A DNA stretch of 64,000 bases from Sphingomonas taxi (GCF_000764535.1 NZ_CP009571.1:2599001-2663000), one strand, 5' to 3'; positions 37,573 to 46,574 are shown, numbered from the stretch's first letter. Numbers and translations are program-made. Notes: a model not told the origin generated them from the sequence alone.

Positions 37573-38264
37573 CAGGCGCGATCACGCTCCGCTTCGGGCA
37601 TTTGTTCCCCCAGCAGCGCATCGAGCCGCTTGCGCATCGATTCCAGCTCGCAGCGCATGATCTCCATTTTCTGCGTCGCCGGATCGAACATCTCGCTGCA
37701 CGGTGTGCCATAAGGGACGAACCGCGCCGGCGTCGCCGCCGCGCCGCCCTCGACCATCGTCGCGCGCGCGGGAATGCCGACCATCACCGCGCCTTCGGGC
37801 ACGTCGCGCGTCACCACCGCATTGGCGCCGACGCGCGCGCGCGGGCCGACGAGGATCGGGCCGAGCACCTGCGCCCCCGACCCGATGATCACGCCATCGG
37901 CCAGGGTCGGGTGGCGCTTGCCGGCGACGCCGTTGTCGGGACTGGTGCCGCCCAGCGTCACGCATTGGTAGATGGTGACGTCGTCGCCGATCTCCGCGGT
38001 CTCGCCGATCACGACGAAACCGTGATCGATGAAGAAGTTGCGGCCGATGCTCGCACCCGGATGGATATCGATCGCGGTCCAGGCGCGGGAGATGTGGTTG
38101 ACCAGCCGGGCGAGGAAGAACAGCCGCCGCCGGTACAAGGCGTGCGCGATGCGATGCAGCCCGACCGCCCAGACGCCGGGATAGAGAAGGATCTCGGCGC
38201 GCGAATGCGGAGCCGGATCGCGCGCCTTGATCGAATCCAGATAGGCGGCCAAGCGTCCGAACAT
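37572..38264 (-). CDS. cysE: Serine O-acetyltransferase
   Basis: Acetylates L-serine with acetyl-CoA to O-acetylserine, the precursor of cysteine. The start at 38264 (GGGAGA upstream) gives 230 residues. Left-handed beta-helix hexapeptides include DIHPGASIGRNFFIDHGFVV, with the catalytic His in IDHGFVVIGETAEIGD and the family signature YQCVTLGGT. A C-terminal extension (about residues 180-230) holds a Met/Glu-rich coiled segment, more like the shorter EpsC-type enzymes. It is divergent from a TSUP transporter likely to carry sulfur anions. Confidence 0.92.
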   Translation of the reverse strand: MFGRLAAYLDSIKARDPAPHSRAEILLYPGVWAVGLHRIAHALYRRRLFFLARLVNHISRAWTAIDIHPGASIGRNFFIDHGFVVIGETAEIGDDVTIYQCVTLGGTSPDNGVAGKRHPTLADGVIIGSGAQVLGPILVGPRARVGANAVVTRDVPEGAVMVGIPARATMVEGGAAATPARFVPYGTPCSEMFDPATQKMEIMRCELESMRKRLDALLGEQMPEAERDRA

Positions 38265-38447
38265 GCGCCAACGTCTCCCGAGCAGATACGCGAATGTAGC
38301 CACTCGCCGGGCAAATTGCCATGGCCGGCCCGCGCCGCTTGGGTGCGACAAAGCCCAGCTTTGTTGTAGGATTTGACGCGGCCGTGCACGATGAGGGCGA
38401 TAGCGGGTAATCTCGAACCCGACATTCTGCCGGAGAGACGATTGCCG

Positions 38448-39221
38448 ATGCCCGACTTCCTCCTCGCCATCGACTGGACCCAGGTGCTGCCGTTCGTCGC
38501 GATCGGCTTCGCCGCCCAGGTGGTCGACGGCGCGCTCGGCATGGCATTCGGCGTGATCAACTCGACGCTGCTGGTGACGGTGATGGGCGTGCCGCCCGCG
38601 GTCGCCTCCGCCAGCGTCCATGCGGTCGAGACCTTCACCACCGCCGCCTCCGGGATCAGCCACATCGCGCATCGCAACGTCGACTGGAAGCTGTTCCGCC
38701 GGCTGGTCATCCCCGGCGTGATCGGCGCGGCGCTCGGCGCGACCCTGCTCAGCAACGTCGATGCCTCGGTCGCCAAGCCGTTCGTGATGGCCTATCTCGC
38801 CTGCATCGGCCTCTATCTGCTGTTCCGCGCGGTGAAGGGCCGGATCGAGCCGCGCACGCCCAAGGTGATCGCGCCGCTCGGCCTCGTCGGCGGCTTCCTC
38901 GATGCGGCGGGCGGCGGCGGCTGGGGGCCGGTCGTCACCTCCAACCTGCTGATCCAGGGCGCGACCCCGCGCCATACGATCGGCACGGTCAACACCGCCG
39001 AATTCTTCCTGACCGCGACCGCCTCGATCACCTTCTTCATCGCGCTCGGCTGGTCGGCGTTCACGCTGCACACGCTCGGCATCCTGATCGGCGGCCTCGT
39101 CGCCGCGCCGCTCGGCGGCATCCTCGCCAAGCGCGTGCCGACTCGCGGGCTGATGGCGATGGTCGGCGTGCTGCTGACGCTGACCAGCGCCTGGTCGATC
39201 TACGCCGCACTCGCGAAATAA
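38448..39221 (+). CDS. TSUP (TauE/SafE) family transporter
   Basis: An inner-membrane transporter of the sulfite-exporter TauE/SafE family, 257 residues with about eight membrane segments. The start at 38448 follows GGAGAG by 10 nt, and removes an unsupported 25-residue extension. The two internal repeats are marked by GFAAQVVDGALGMAFGVINS and GFLDAAGGGGWGPVV, typical of the family. It is divergent from cysE, so export or uptake of sulfite, sulfate or thiosulfate is a reasonable inference, but the substrate is not shown. Confidence 0.87.
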   Translation: MPDFLLAIDWTQVLPFVAIGFAAQVVDGALGMAFGVINSTLLVTVMGVPPAVASASVHAVETFTTAASGISHIAHRNVDWKLFRRLVIPGVIGAALGATLLSNVDASVAKPFVMAYLACIGLYLLFRAVKGRIEPRTPKVIAPLGLVGGFLDAAGGGGWGPVVTSNLLIQGATPRHTIGTVNTAEFFLTATASITFFIALGWSAFTLHTLGILIGGLVAAPLGGILAKRVPTRGLMAMVGVLLTLTSAWSIYAALAK

Positions 39222-39272
39222 ATCTGCCGCAGGCGCAGCACGGCTAAATCCGCACAAACGCGCGGCTTTCGT

Positions 39273-39299
39273 CCTGTGATCGCCCCATTCGATCACAGG
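39273..39299. promoter_or_regulatory. LysR-type (possible OxyR) operator before ahpC
   Basis: CCTGTGATCG (39273-39282) and CGATCACAGG (39290-39299) are perfect 10-nt arms with a 7-nt spacer. The centre gives ATCG-N7-CGAT and the LysR-type T-N11-A, the same geometry as OxyR half-sites. It lies 17 nt upstream of a plausible -35, and oxyR is two genes downstream. Confidence 0.5.
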
Positions 39300-39316
39300 G
39301 TGCGAACAGATTGATT

Positions 39317-39343
39317 TTGCACTGCGGCATGAGCACCTATATC
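39317..39343 (+). promoter_or_regulatory. Candidate ahpC promoter
   Basis: TTGCAC (39317-39322) and TATATC (39338-39343) with a 15-nt spacer. The short spacing would suit an activator-dependent promoter next to the palindrome at 39273-39299. Confidence 0.4.
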
Positions 39344-39373
39344 CGGTCCACGTCATTCAACCGGAGACCCGAC

Positions 39374-39937
39374 ATGGCCCTCATCGGCAGCAAACTGAAG
39401 CCGTTCACCACCCAGGCCTATAAGGAAGGCAAGTTCGTCAGCGTCAGCGACAGCGACGTGCTCGGCAAGTGGGCGGTCTTCTTCTTCTACCCGGCCGATT
39501 TCACCTTCGTCTGCCCGACCGAGCTGGAGGACCTCGCCGACGTCTATCCGACGCTGCAGAAGATGGGCGTCGAGGTGTACAGCGTGTCGACCGATACGCA
39601 CTTCAGCCACAAGGCGTGGCACGACAGCTCGCCGGCGATCGGCAAGATCAACTATTTCATGCTGGGCGACCAGAACCACAGCATCAGCACCAATTTCGAG
39701 ATCCTGCGCGAAGGCCAGGGCCTCGCCGATCGCGGCACCTTCGTGGTCGATCCCGAGGGCGTCATTCAGCTGATCGAAGTGACCTCGGAAGGCGTCGGCC
39801 GCAACGCCGCCGAACTGCTGCGCAAGATCAAGGCCGCGCAGTATATCGCTGCGCACCCGGGCGAAGTCTGCCCGGCGAAGTGGGAAGAGGGTGAGGAAAC
39901 GCTCGCCCCCAGCCTCGACCTCGTCGGCAAGATCTAA
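39374..39937 (+). CDS. ahpC: Alkyl hydroperoxide reductase subunit C (peroxiredoxin)
   Basis: A typical 2-Cys peroxiredoxin that reduces H2O2 and organic peroxides in the cytoplasm. The ATG at 39374 follows GGAGA and gives 187 residues, the family length. The peroxidatic Cys47 is in [13 protein letters not shown], and the resolving Cys is in [10 protein letters not shown] near residue 166. Its partner ahpF follows after a terminator, and oxyR comes next, so peroxide induction is expected. Confidence 0.97.
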   Translation: MALIGSKLKPFTTQAYKEGKFVSVSDSDVLGKWAVFFFYPADFTFVCPTELEDLADVYPTLQKMGVEVYSVSTDTHFSHKAWHDSSPAIGKINYFMLGDQNHSISTNFEILREGQGLADRGTFVVDPEGVIQLIEVTSEGVGRNAAELLRKIKAAQYIAAHPGEVCPAKWEEGEETLAPSLDLVGKI

Positions 39938-39970
39938 GCGAATCCCTGCCTCTCCCCGTGGCAGGTGATC

Positions 39971-40012
39971 GCGGCCCGGGGTGGTTCCCTCCGCCCCGGG
40001 CCGCTTGTTTTT
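39971..40012 (+). terminator. Intrinsic terminator between ahpC and ahpF
   Basis: An 11-bp perfect stem GCGGCCCGGGG (39971-39981) / CCCCGGGCCGC (39994-40004) with a 12-nt loop is followed by TTGTTTTTG. It should stop most ahpC transcripts, leaving a minority to read into ahpF. Confidence 0.85.
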
Positions 40013-40042
40013 GAAGACGCCAATTTTTTTCGGAGTGCCCCC

Positions 40043-41629
40043 ATGCTCGACGCCAATCTGACGCAGCAGCTGAAGGCCTATCTGGTCAACATCCGCGAGC
40101 CCATCGAACTGGTCGCCAGCCTGGGCGACGACGCCAAGTCGCAGCAGATGCGCGAGCTGATCGACGAGATCGCCGCACTGTCCGACAAGATCACCACCGC
40201 GACCGGCGACGATGCGCGCCGCCCCAGCTTCATGATCCGCCGCACCGGCACCGATATCGGCGTGCGCTTCGCCGGCCTGCCGATGGGGCATGAATTCACC
40301 TCGCTGGTGCTGGCGCTGCTCCAGGTCGGCGGTCATCCGTCGAAGGCGGCGCAGGACCTGCTCGACCAAGTCCGCGGCCTCGACGGCGACTATCGGTTCG
40401 AGACCTATTTCTCGCTGTCCTGCGCCAATTGCCCCGACGTGGTGCAGGCGCTCAACCTGATGGCGGTCCTTAATCCGCGCGTGACGCACACCGCGATCGA
40501 CGGCGCGCTGTTCCAGGACGAGGTCGCCAGCCGCAAGGTGATGGCGGTGCCGACGGTCTTCCTCAACGGCGAGGTGTTCGGCCAGGGCCGGATGGAGCTG
40601 GAGCAGATCGTCGCCAAGCTCGACACCGGCGCCTCGGCGCGGGCCGCGGCGTCGATCGCCGCCAAGGATGCGTTCGACGTGCTCGTCGTCGGCGGCGGCC
40701 CCGCCGGTGCCGCGGCGGCGATCTACACCGCGCGCAAGGGCATCCGCACCGGCATCCTCGCCGAGCGGTTCGGCGGTCAGGTCGCCGACACGATGGCGAT
40801 CGAGAATCTCGTCTCGGTGCCGCATACCGAGGGGCCGAAGCTGGTCGCCGATCTCGAACGCCACGTCCGCGAATATGACGTCGACATCATGAACCTCCAG
40901 CGCGCCGAAAAGCTGATCCCGGCGCCCGAGGGCGGCCTGCACGAACTGGTGCTGGAAAATGGCGCATCGCTCAAGGCGCGCACCGTCATCCTGTCGACCG
41001 GCGCGCGCTGGCGGCAGATGAACGTGCCGGGCGAGGACGCCTATAAGAACAAGGGTGTCGCTTATTGCCCGCATTGCGACGGCCCGCTGTTCAAGGGCAA
41101 GCGCGTCGCGGTGATCGGCGGCGGCAACTCGGGCGTCGAGGCGGCGATCGACCTCGCCGGGCTGGTCGCGCACGTCACGCTGATCGAATATGACACCGAC
41201 CTGCGCGCCGATGCCGTGCTCCAGCGCAAGCTCGCCAGCCTGACCAACGTCACGATCATCACCTCGGCGCTGACCACCGAAGTGCATGGCGACGGCGACA
41301 AGGTAACCGCGCTCTCCTATCGCGATCGCACCCACGGCACGATGCACCGCGTCGAGCTGGAGGGGATCTTCGTGCAGATCGGACTGGTGCCGAACACCGA
41401 GTGGCTGGCGGGATCGATCGCCCTGTCTCCGCGTGGCGAGATCGAGGTCGACGACCGCGGCCACACGTCGCAGCCGGGCATCTTCGCCGCGGGCGATGCG
41501 ACCACCGTGCCGTTCAAGCAGATCGTGATCGCGATGGGTGCCGGCTCCACCGCCGCGCTGGCGGCGTTCGACCACCTCATCCGCCTCCCCGCGGAAGAAA
41601 CGCACGACTGGGAAGAAGCGGCGGAATAA
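40043..41629 (+). CDS. ahpF: Alkyl hydroperoxide reductase subunit F
   Basis: The NAD(P)H-dependent flavoprotein disulfide reductase that regenerates AhpC. The ATG at 40043 gives 528 residues. The N-terminal thioredoxin-fold pair carries the CxxC in [11 protein letters not shown]. The thioredoxin-reductase-like part has the FAD loop [19 protein letters not shown], the redox motif YCPHCDGP and the NAD loop [33 protein letters not shown] is near the end. All redox cysteines are present. It is separated from ahpC by a terminator and from oxyR by repeat C1. Confidence 0.97.
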   Translation: MLDANLTQQLKAYLVNIREPIELVASLGDDAKSQQMRELIDEIAALSDKITTATGDDARRPSFMIRRTGTDIGVRFAGLPMGHEFTSLVLALLQVGGHPSKAAQDLLDQVRGLDGDYRFETYFSLSCANCPDVVQALNLMAVLNPRVTHTAIDGALFQDEVASRKVMAVPTVFLNGEVFGQGRMELEQIVAKLDTGASARAAASIAAKDAFDVLVVGGGPAGAAAAIYTARKGIRTGILAERFGGQVADTMAIENLVSVPHTEGPKLVADLERHVREYDVDIMNLQRAEKLIPAPEGGLHELVLENGASLKARTVILSTGARWRQMNVPGEDAYKNKGVAYCPHCDGPLFKGKRVAVIGGGNSGVEAAIDLAGLVAHVTLIEYDTDLRADAVLQRKLASLTNVTIITSALTTEVHGDGDKVTALSYRDRTHGTMHRVELEGIFVQIGLVPNTEWLAGSIALSPRGEIEVDDRGHTSQPGIFAAGDATTVPFKQIVIAMGAGSTAALAAFDHLIRLPAEETHDWEEAAE

Positions 41630-41638
41630 GTCGCCAAA

Positions 41639-41769
41639 TTCCTCCCCGGAACGGGGAGGTGGCACGGCGCAGCCGTGACGGAGGGGGGCTTCCACACGCG
41701 TCACGGTCGCGGAAGCCCCCCTCCACCATTCGCTTCGCGAACGGTCCCCCTCCCCGTGCCGGGGAGGAC
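41639..41769. repeat. CCTCCCC-type intergenic repeat (family C), copy 1
   Basis: A compound palindrome starting TTCCTCCCCGG and ending CCGGGGAGGA, with inner pairs GGGGGGCTTCC/GGAAGCCCCCC and TTCGC/GCGAA. It fills the ahpF-oxyR gap. Confidence 0.88.
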
Positions 41770-41814
41770 TTAGGGGGTAGCGCCTCCCGCCCTGCCCCCC
41801 TATCTGCCGACCCC

Positions 41815-42717
41815 ATGGCAGCGACCTACCTCCCGACGCTGAAGCAGCTGCAATATCTCGTTGCGCTGAAGGACGCGGGCCATTTCGGCCGTGCCGCCGA
41901 CGCCTGTTTCGTCACCCAGTCCACCCTCTCCGCCGGCCTGCGCGAGCTCGAGACGCTGATCGGCGTGACGCTGGTCGAGCGCACCCGCCGCGTCGTCCGC
42001 TTCACGCCTTTGGGCGACCGGATCGCCGACAAGGCGCGGCGCGTGCTGCGCGAGGCGGAGGAATTGGGCGATATCGCCCGCGCCGCCGGCCGGCCGCTGT
42101 CGGGCGAGATGCGGATGAGCGTCATCCCGACGATCGCGCCGTTCATGCTGCCGCACATCCTGCCGCGGCTGCGCCGCGACTATCCCGATCTCAAGCTGTT
42201 CCTGCGCGAGGAGCCCTCGGGCGCCGCCTGCGAGGGACTGCACAACGGCCGCACCGATTGCGTGCTGCTCGCTTTGCCCTTCGCCTGCGGCGACGTCGCC
42301 TCGCATCCGCTGTTCGACGACCGCCTGTTCGTCGCCTATCAGCCGCAGGACATGCCGAGCGATCCGCCGACGATCCCGGCGTCGCTGATCGACGAGACGC
42401 GGCTGCTCCTCCTCGAGGACGGTCATTGCCTCAAGGATCATGCGCTGTCGGCGTGCAACCGCCCGGAATTGCGCGCCGAGGCGACGATGCTTGGCACCTC
42501 GCTGCATACGATCGTGCAGATGGTCGACAACGGCCTCGGCATGACGATGCTGCCCGAGATGGCGCTGAAGGCCGGCATCCTCGACCATACCGATATCGTC
42601 GCGCGGCCGCTCGACGCCGACAATGCGGTGCGGCGGATCGCGCTGGTCTGGCGCCGCGCCTCGCCACGCGAAAAGGACTTCCAGTTGCTCGCCGAGGCGC
42701 TCGCCGAAGCGCGGTAA
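41815..42717 (+). CDS. oxyR: Hydrogen peroxide-sensing LysR regulator OxyR
   Basis: A LysR-type activator that senses peroxide by forming an intramolecular disulfide. The ATG at 41815 gives 300 residues. The N-terminal winged helix (LKQLQYLVALKDAGHFGRAA, then TQSTLSAGLRELE) is standard. The redox pair is Cys205 and Cys214 in EDGHCLKDHALSAC, with the same 9-residue spacing as Cys199/Cys208 of E. coli OxyR, which makes the assignment firm. It is downstream of ahpCF and is followed after 15 nt by a fasciclin lipoprotein gene. Confidence 0.95.
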   Translation: MAATYLPTLKQLQYLVALKDAGHFGRAADACFVTQSTLSAGLRELETLIGVTLVERTRRVVRFTPLGDRIADKARRVLREAEELGDIARAAGRPLSGEMRMSVIPTIAPFMLPHILPRLRRDYPDLKLFLREEPSGAACEGLHNGRTDCVLLALPFACGDVASHPLFDDRLFVAYQPQDMPSDPPTIPASLIDETRLLLLEDGHCLKDHALSACNRPELRAEATMLGTSLHTIVQMVDNGLGMTMLPEMALKAGILDHTDIVARPLDADNAVRRIALVWRRASPREKDFQLLAEALAEAR

Positions 42718-42732
42718 TCCACAGGAGCCGAT

Positions 42733-43347
42733 GTGATCCGATCCCAGACCCACGCGCGGCGTATCGCCGCGCTGCTTCTCGCCGCCGGCCTCGCCGGTTG
42801 CGTGCCGCCCGCGGCCGCGCCGGTCAGCGCGCCGCCGCCGCCGCCGGCCGCCGCCGCACCGGTGGCGGTCGACCCGTCGCACATCGAGTCCGACGCGATG
42901 ATCGCCACCTCGATCGCGGCGACGCCGGGGCTGAACACGCTGGCGGCGGAGCTTCGCACCGCCGAACTCGACGCGTTGCTCGCCGGCAACGGCCCCTATA
43001 CCCTGTTCGCGCCCACCGACACGGCGTTCACCCGGCTCGCGCCGGGGATCGCCGGCGATCTGCTCGCCCCCGAGAACCGCGCGGCGCTGGTCGCGTTGCT
43101 GCGCTATCATATCGTGCCGGGGACGATGACCACCGAACAGCTCACCCAGCGCATCCGGGCGGGCGGCGGCCGCACGGTGCTGACGACGCTCGGCGGCCAG
43201 CCGATCACCGCGACGCTGACCGGCGACGTCATCACGCTGACCAGCGTGACCGGGAACCGCAGCTACGTGGAGGCGGCCGACGTCGCGCAGGCGAACGGCG
43301 TGATCCACGTGGTCAACGGCGTGCTGGTACCGAATTTGCCGCAATAA
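42733..43347 (+). CDS. Fasciclin-domain lipoprotein
   Basis: A 204-residue exported lipoprotein. The GTG start at 42733 follows AGGAG. The lipobox LAGC (Cys about residue 23) is followed by a Pro/Ala-rich linker. One FAS1 (fasciclin) domain runs from about residue 65 to the end, with the H1 motif YTLFAPTDTAFTRL and the H2-like LRYHIVPGTMTTEQL. FAS1 domains mediate adhesion at the cell surface. It is probably co-transcribed with oxyR; the functional link is unclear. Confidence 0.88.
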   Translation: MIRSQTHARRIAALLLAAGLAGCVPPAAAPVSAPPPPPAAAAPVAVDPSHIESDAMIATSIAATPGLNTLAAELRTAELDALLAGNGPYTLFAPTDTAFTRLAPGIAGDLLAPENRAALVALLRYHIVPGTMTTEQLTQRIRAGGGRTVLTTLGGQPITATLTGDVITLTSVTGNRSYVEAADVAQANGVIHVVNGVLVPNLPQ

Positions 43348-43373
43348 GGGACCAGCGCCCCTACTAACTCCGT

Positions 43374-43430
43374 TCGTGCTGAGCTTGTCGAAGCACCTTG
43401 AGACTCACTGCCCTTCGACAGGCTCAGGGC
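43374..43430. repeat. Intergenic palindrome family D
   Basis: CTGAGCTTGTCGAAG (43379-43393) pairs with CTTCGACAGGCTCAG (43413-43427) at 14 of 15 positions. It lies between the convergent fasciclin and moaE genes and may serve as a terminator. Confidence 0.8.
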
Positions 43431-43467
43431 AAACGGCAAAGATGGGACGTGAGCAAGTCGGATCGAC

Positions 43468-43923
43468 CTACCCCTCCCACCGCTTCGCCGCCTCCGCATC
43501 CGTCTCGCGCGCCTCGACCCAGCGCGATTCCCCCCCACGCGTCTCGCGCTTCCAGAACGGCGCATCGGTCTTGAGCCGGTCGATCAGATAGGCGCACGCC
43601 TCCAGCGCCGCGGCGCGATGCGCGGACGAGGCCGCGACGAAGACGATCCGCGTCCCCGGCGTCATCGGCCCGACGCGGTGGACGATCGTCGCCCCGCCCA
43701 GCGCCCAGCGCTCCACCGCCCCGGCGGCGACCCGGAACAGCGCCGCCTCGGTGGCGCCGGGATAATGTTCCAGCTCCAGCGTTCCCACGCCCCCCGCTTC
43801 GTCCGCGTCGGCGCGGACCAGCCCGGTGAAGGTCGCGACCGCGCCGGTCCCGGCCGCCGCCTCGGCGAGCGCCATCTCCGCGGCGATATCGATCGCCTCG
43901 GGCGTGACGACGATGCGGATCAT
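43468..43923 (-). CDS. moaE: Molybdopterin synthase catalytic subunit
   Basis: The large subunit of MPT synthase, which adds two sulfurs to cyclic pyranopterin monophosphate. The ATG at 43923 gives 151 residues. Family features are AVATFTGLVRADADE, LELEHYPGATEA, the active-site region IVHRVGPMTPG and DAPFWKRE with the conserved Lys. Its start overlaps the moaD stop by 4 nt, so the subunits are co-translated. Confidence 0.94.
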   Translation of the reverse strand: MIRIVVTPEAIDIAAEMALAEAAAGTGAVATFTGLVRADADEAGGVGTLELEHYPGATEAALFRVAAGAVERWALGGATIVHRVGPMTPGTRIVFVAASSAHRAAALEACAYLIDRLKTDAPFWKRETRGGESRWVEARETDAEAAKRWEG

Positions 43924-44177
43924 CCGCCCGTCACCGGCGGGAACAGCGCCACCTCGCGCGCGCCGAGGATCGTCGCGTCCATCGTCACGAACGCCTGATC
44001 CACCGCCGCACGCAGCCGCCCGCGATCGGCCAGCGCCTCGGCGCTGACCTCGTCGCGCGCCGCCAGCCAGTCGACCAGCGCCGCCACCGTCGTCACCGCG
44101 GCGGGCGCCTCGACCATTTCCTGCGACCGGCCCATGCGCTCGCGCACCCAGGCGAAATAGAGCATCTCGAGTCGCAT
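43920..44177 (-). CDS. moaD: Molybdopterin synthase sulfur-carrier subunit
   Basis: The small ubiquitin-like subunit that carries sulfur as a C-terminal thiocarboxylate. It has 85 residues, starts MRLEMLYFAWVRERMG and ends VALFPPVTGG; the terminal Gly-Gly needed for adenylation is intact. It overlaps moaE by 4 nt and starts 3 nt after pgsA. Confidence 0.93.
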   Translation of the reverse strand: MRLEMLYFAWVRERMGRSQEMVEAPAAVTTVAALVDWLAARDEVSAEALADRGRLRAAVDQAFVTMDATILGAREVALFPPVTGG

Positions 44178-44180
44178 CGT

Positions 44181-44747
44181 TCAGTCCATATGCTTCAGGC
44201 CGACGCGCAGATAATCCCAGCCCGTCACCAGCGTCAGCGCCGCCGCCGCCCACAGGCAGCCGAGCCCGGTCACCTTGATCCACGCCTGCGCCGGCAGCGC
44301 CCCGGCGAGGATCAGCGCGCCGAACGCGACGAGCTGCAGCGTCGTCTTCCACTTGGCGAGCTTCGACACCGGCAGCGACACCTGCAGGCCGGCGAGGAAT
44401 TCGCGCAGCCCCGACACCGCGATCTCGCGCAGCAGGATGATCAGCGCGGCGATCAGGTGGACGCCGGTGATGAGCGCGCTGTCGTCGTGCCGCGTGCCGA
44501 CGAGCATCAGGATCACCGCGGCGACCATGATCTTGTCGGCGATCGGATCGAGGAACACGCCGAGCTTCGACACCGCCCCCTGCGCGCGGGCGAGATAGCC
44601 GTCGAAATAATCGGTGATCCCCATCAGGCAGTAGAGCGCGAAGGCGATCCCGAACCCCGCCTCCCACCGCGGCCACCACAGGAAGGCGACGAGCAACGGC
44701 ACCGCGACGATCCGCGACAGCGTCAGGAGGTTGGGCAAGGTCAGCAT
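44181..44747 (-). CDS. pgsA: CDP-diacylglycerol-glycerol-3-phosphate 3-phosphatidyltransferase
   Basis: An inner-membrane enzyme forming phosphatidylglycerol phosphate, the committed step to phosphatidylglycerol and cardiolipin. The ATG at 44747 gives 188 residues; a far-upstream start would add about 150 unrelated residues. It begins MLTLPNLLTLSRI and has the CDP-alcohol phosphotransferase motif DGYLARAQGAVSKLGVFLDP and IADK, with all conserved Asp and Gly positions. Four to five membrane helices are visible. It leads the pgsA-moaD-moaE operon. Confidence 0.95.
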   Translation of the reverse strand: MLTLPNLLTLSRIVAVPLLVAFLWWPRWEAGFGIAFALYCLMGITDYFDGYLARAQGAVSKLGVFLDPIADKIMVAAVILMLVGTRHDDSALITGVHLIAALIILLREIAVSGLREFLAGLQVSLPVSKLAKWKTTLQLVAFGALILAGALPAQAWIKVTGLGCLWAAAALTLVTGWDYLRVGLKHMD

Positions 44748-45099
44748 CGCCGTCTTCCTACTCCGCCGGGGGAGCGGGCGGAACCCCAAGCTTCCTCTCC
44801 CTGCAAGCGAGGCGAGGCTATCGCATTGGCGCGTCGGTGTGCCCCGGTCGTGTCCCACCCCCACGCCGTCACCCCGGCCCTGCGCCGGGGTCCCGCTTCT
44901 TGGACGGCGCGGAAAAGCGGGATGCCGGATCGAGTCCGGCATGACGGAAGATACTGGTGCCGCTGCAACACCCCGACCGGTCATATGCAGCGGCGCCGGC
45001 GAGGGAGGGGCGATGCCGCCCGCACCTTCCCCGTTGGCGCGCCCTGCGCAAACGGCTATGCCCGTCACAATACCGCCACGATCAAAGGCCGTTACTCGC
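44748..45099. other. Divergent gap between pgsA and the MFS gene
   Basis: About 350 nt, with no gene I can support. It contains a mixed palindrome at 44866-44947. The remaining parts should hold two divergent promoters. An in-frame ATG at 45058 could start the MFS protein earlier. Confidence 0.6.
44866..44947. repeat. Mixed palindrome related to family A
   Basis: Outer ends CCGTCA and TGACGG with CCGG cores, and an inner CCCGCTT/AAGCGGG pair. It resembles family A at the left end only. Confidence 0.7.
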
Positions 45100-46389
45100 A
45101 TGCTGAATGCCATGGGGTTGCTGAAGCAGCGCCGCTTCCTGCCCCTCTTCACCACCCAGTTCCTCGGCGCCTTCAACGACAATCTGTTCAAGACGTCGAT
45201 GGTGCTGTTCGCGACCTATGCGATCTTCAACGATCCGCACATGGAGACGAACTTCAACGCGCTGGCGACGGGTATCGCGATCCTGCCCTTCTTCCTGTTC
45301 TCGGCGCTCGCCGGACAATTGGCGGACAGCCACGACAAGGCGCGGATCATCCGCATCGTCAAGACCGCCGAGATCGGCATTATGCTGCTCGGCGCCGCCG
45401 GGCTGATGGTCGCGCGCGCCGGCCTGCCGACGCTCGGCGTTGCGCTGATGCTCGGCGCGGTGTTGTTCCTCGGCGTCCATTCGACCTTCTTCGGGCCGAT
45501 CAAATACGCGATCCTGCCGCAGCATCTCAAAGCGCAGGACGTGCTCGGCGGCACCGGGCTGGTCGAGGCGGGGACCTATCTCGCGATCCTGCTCGGCACG
45601 ATCGTCGCCGGCTACGTCCCGATCGAGGGCGCGGCGATCCTCGTCCTCGTCGTTGCGGCGATCGGCTGGTTCGCCGCGCGCCAGATTCCGCCGGCGCCGC
45701 GCGAGGGACCGCGACTCAAGCTCAACTACAATCCGTTCACCGCCTCGTGGCGGCTGATCCGCACGACAATGCACATCCCGCGGCTGTTCCTCGCGATCTG
45801 CGCGATCAGCTTCTTCTGGACGATCGGTGCGGTGCTCATCATCATCTTCCCGCCGCTGGTGAAGAACGTGCTCACCGCCGACAAGATGGTGGCGAGCGGC
45901 GCGATCGCGGTCTTCTCGGTCGGCGTCGCGATCGGTTCGGTGGTCATCAATACGATGCTGAAGGGGCGGATCAGCGCGCGCTACTCGCCGCTGTCGGTGA
46001 TCGCGATGGGCGGCTTCGTCGTCGTCTTCTCGGTCCTGTGCCGCACCTGGATCCCGGCGGCGCCGGGCCAATATTACGACTGGACGCAATTCGTCGCCCA
46101 GCCGCGCGCCATCCCGATCATGCTGAGCCTGCTGGCGATCGCCACCACCGGCGGCATGTTCGTCGTGCCGCTCTACGCCTTCCTCACCACCACGGTGGAG
46201 AAGGACCAGACCGCGCGCACCGTCGCGGCGAACAACGTCGTCAATTCGGGCGCGATGACCTTGGGGTCGATCGCAGCGATCGGCATCAACATCGCCGGCG
46301 TCCAGCCGGTCGACATGCTGTTCCTCGTCGCCGCGATGTGCCTGATCTCGGCCTGGATCGCGCAGCGGCTGCATCGCGCCTGCGACTGA
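45100..46389 (+). CDS. MFS transporter, LplT-like
   Basis: A 429-residue inner-membrane protein of the major facilitator superfamily with about 12 helices. The N-terminus FTTQFLGAFNDNLFKTSMVL and the loop GPIKYAILPQHL are hallmarks of LplT, the lysophospholipid flippase, and its fused relatives. No acyltransferase or acyl-ACP synthetase domain is attached. AAAGG 10 nt upstream supports the start at 45100. It is divergent from pgsA, which fits a phospholipid theme, but the substrate is inferred. Confidence 0.87.
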   Translation: MLNAMGLLKQRRFLPLFTTQFLGAFNDNLFKTSMVLFATYAIFNDPHMETNFNALATGIAILPFFLFSALAGQLADSHDKARIIRIVKTAEIGIMLLGAAGLMVARAGLPTLGVALMLGAVLFLGVHSTFFGPIKYAILPQHLKAQDVLGGTGLVEAGTYLAILLGTIVAGYVPIEGAAILVLVVAAIGWFAARQIPPAPREGPRLKLNYNPFTASWRLIRTTMHIPRLFLAICAISFFWTIGAVLIIIFPPLVKNVLTADKMVASGAIAVFSVGVAIGSVVINTMLKGRISARYSPLSVIAMGGFVVVFSVLCRTWIPAAPGQYYDWTQFVAQPRAIPIMLSLLAIATTGGMFVVPLYAFLTTTVEKDQTARTVAANNVVNSGAMTLGSIAAIGINIAGVQPVDMLFLVAAMCLISAWIAQRLHRACD

Positions 46390-46396
46390 GTCGGCG

Positions 46397-46564
46397 CTAA
46401 AACAGGAACGTATAGAAGCAGGTGAAGAAGGCGGCGAAGCTGAGCAGGAACAGCTTCCAGTCCGCGTCGTCGCTTTTCCTCACGTCGGGCAGCACCGGCG
46501 GCGGCAGCGTCCGCCGGAACGGGTGACGGGCCGATTCATTGGTGAGGACGAGGCGTCTGGTCAT
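46397..46564 (-). CDS. Small C-terminally anchored membrane protein (55 aa)
   Basis: A 55-residue frame beginning MTRRLVLTNESARHPFRRTL and ending in one membrane segment (WKLFLLSFAAFFTCFYTFLF, residues 36-55). The basic, Pro-containing soluble part would face the cytoplasm. The stop lies 7 nt from the convergent MFS stop. Its start faces the GreA-like gene across 99 nt that contain a CtrA-like site. The sharply defined tail-anchor makes it likely real; the function is unknown. Confidence 0.6.
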   Translation of the reverse strand: MTRRLVLTNESARHPFRRTLPPPVLPDVRKSDDADWKLFLLSFAAFFTCFYTFLF

Positions 46565-46574
46565 GATGAGGATG

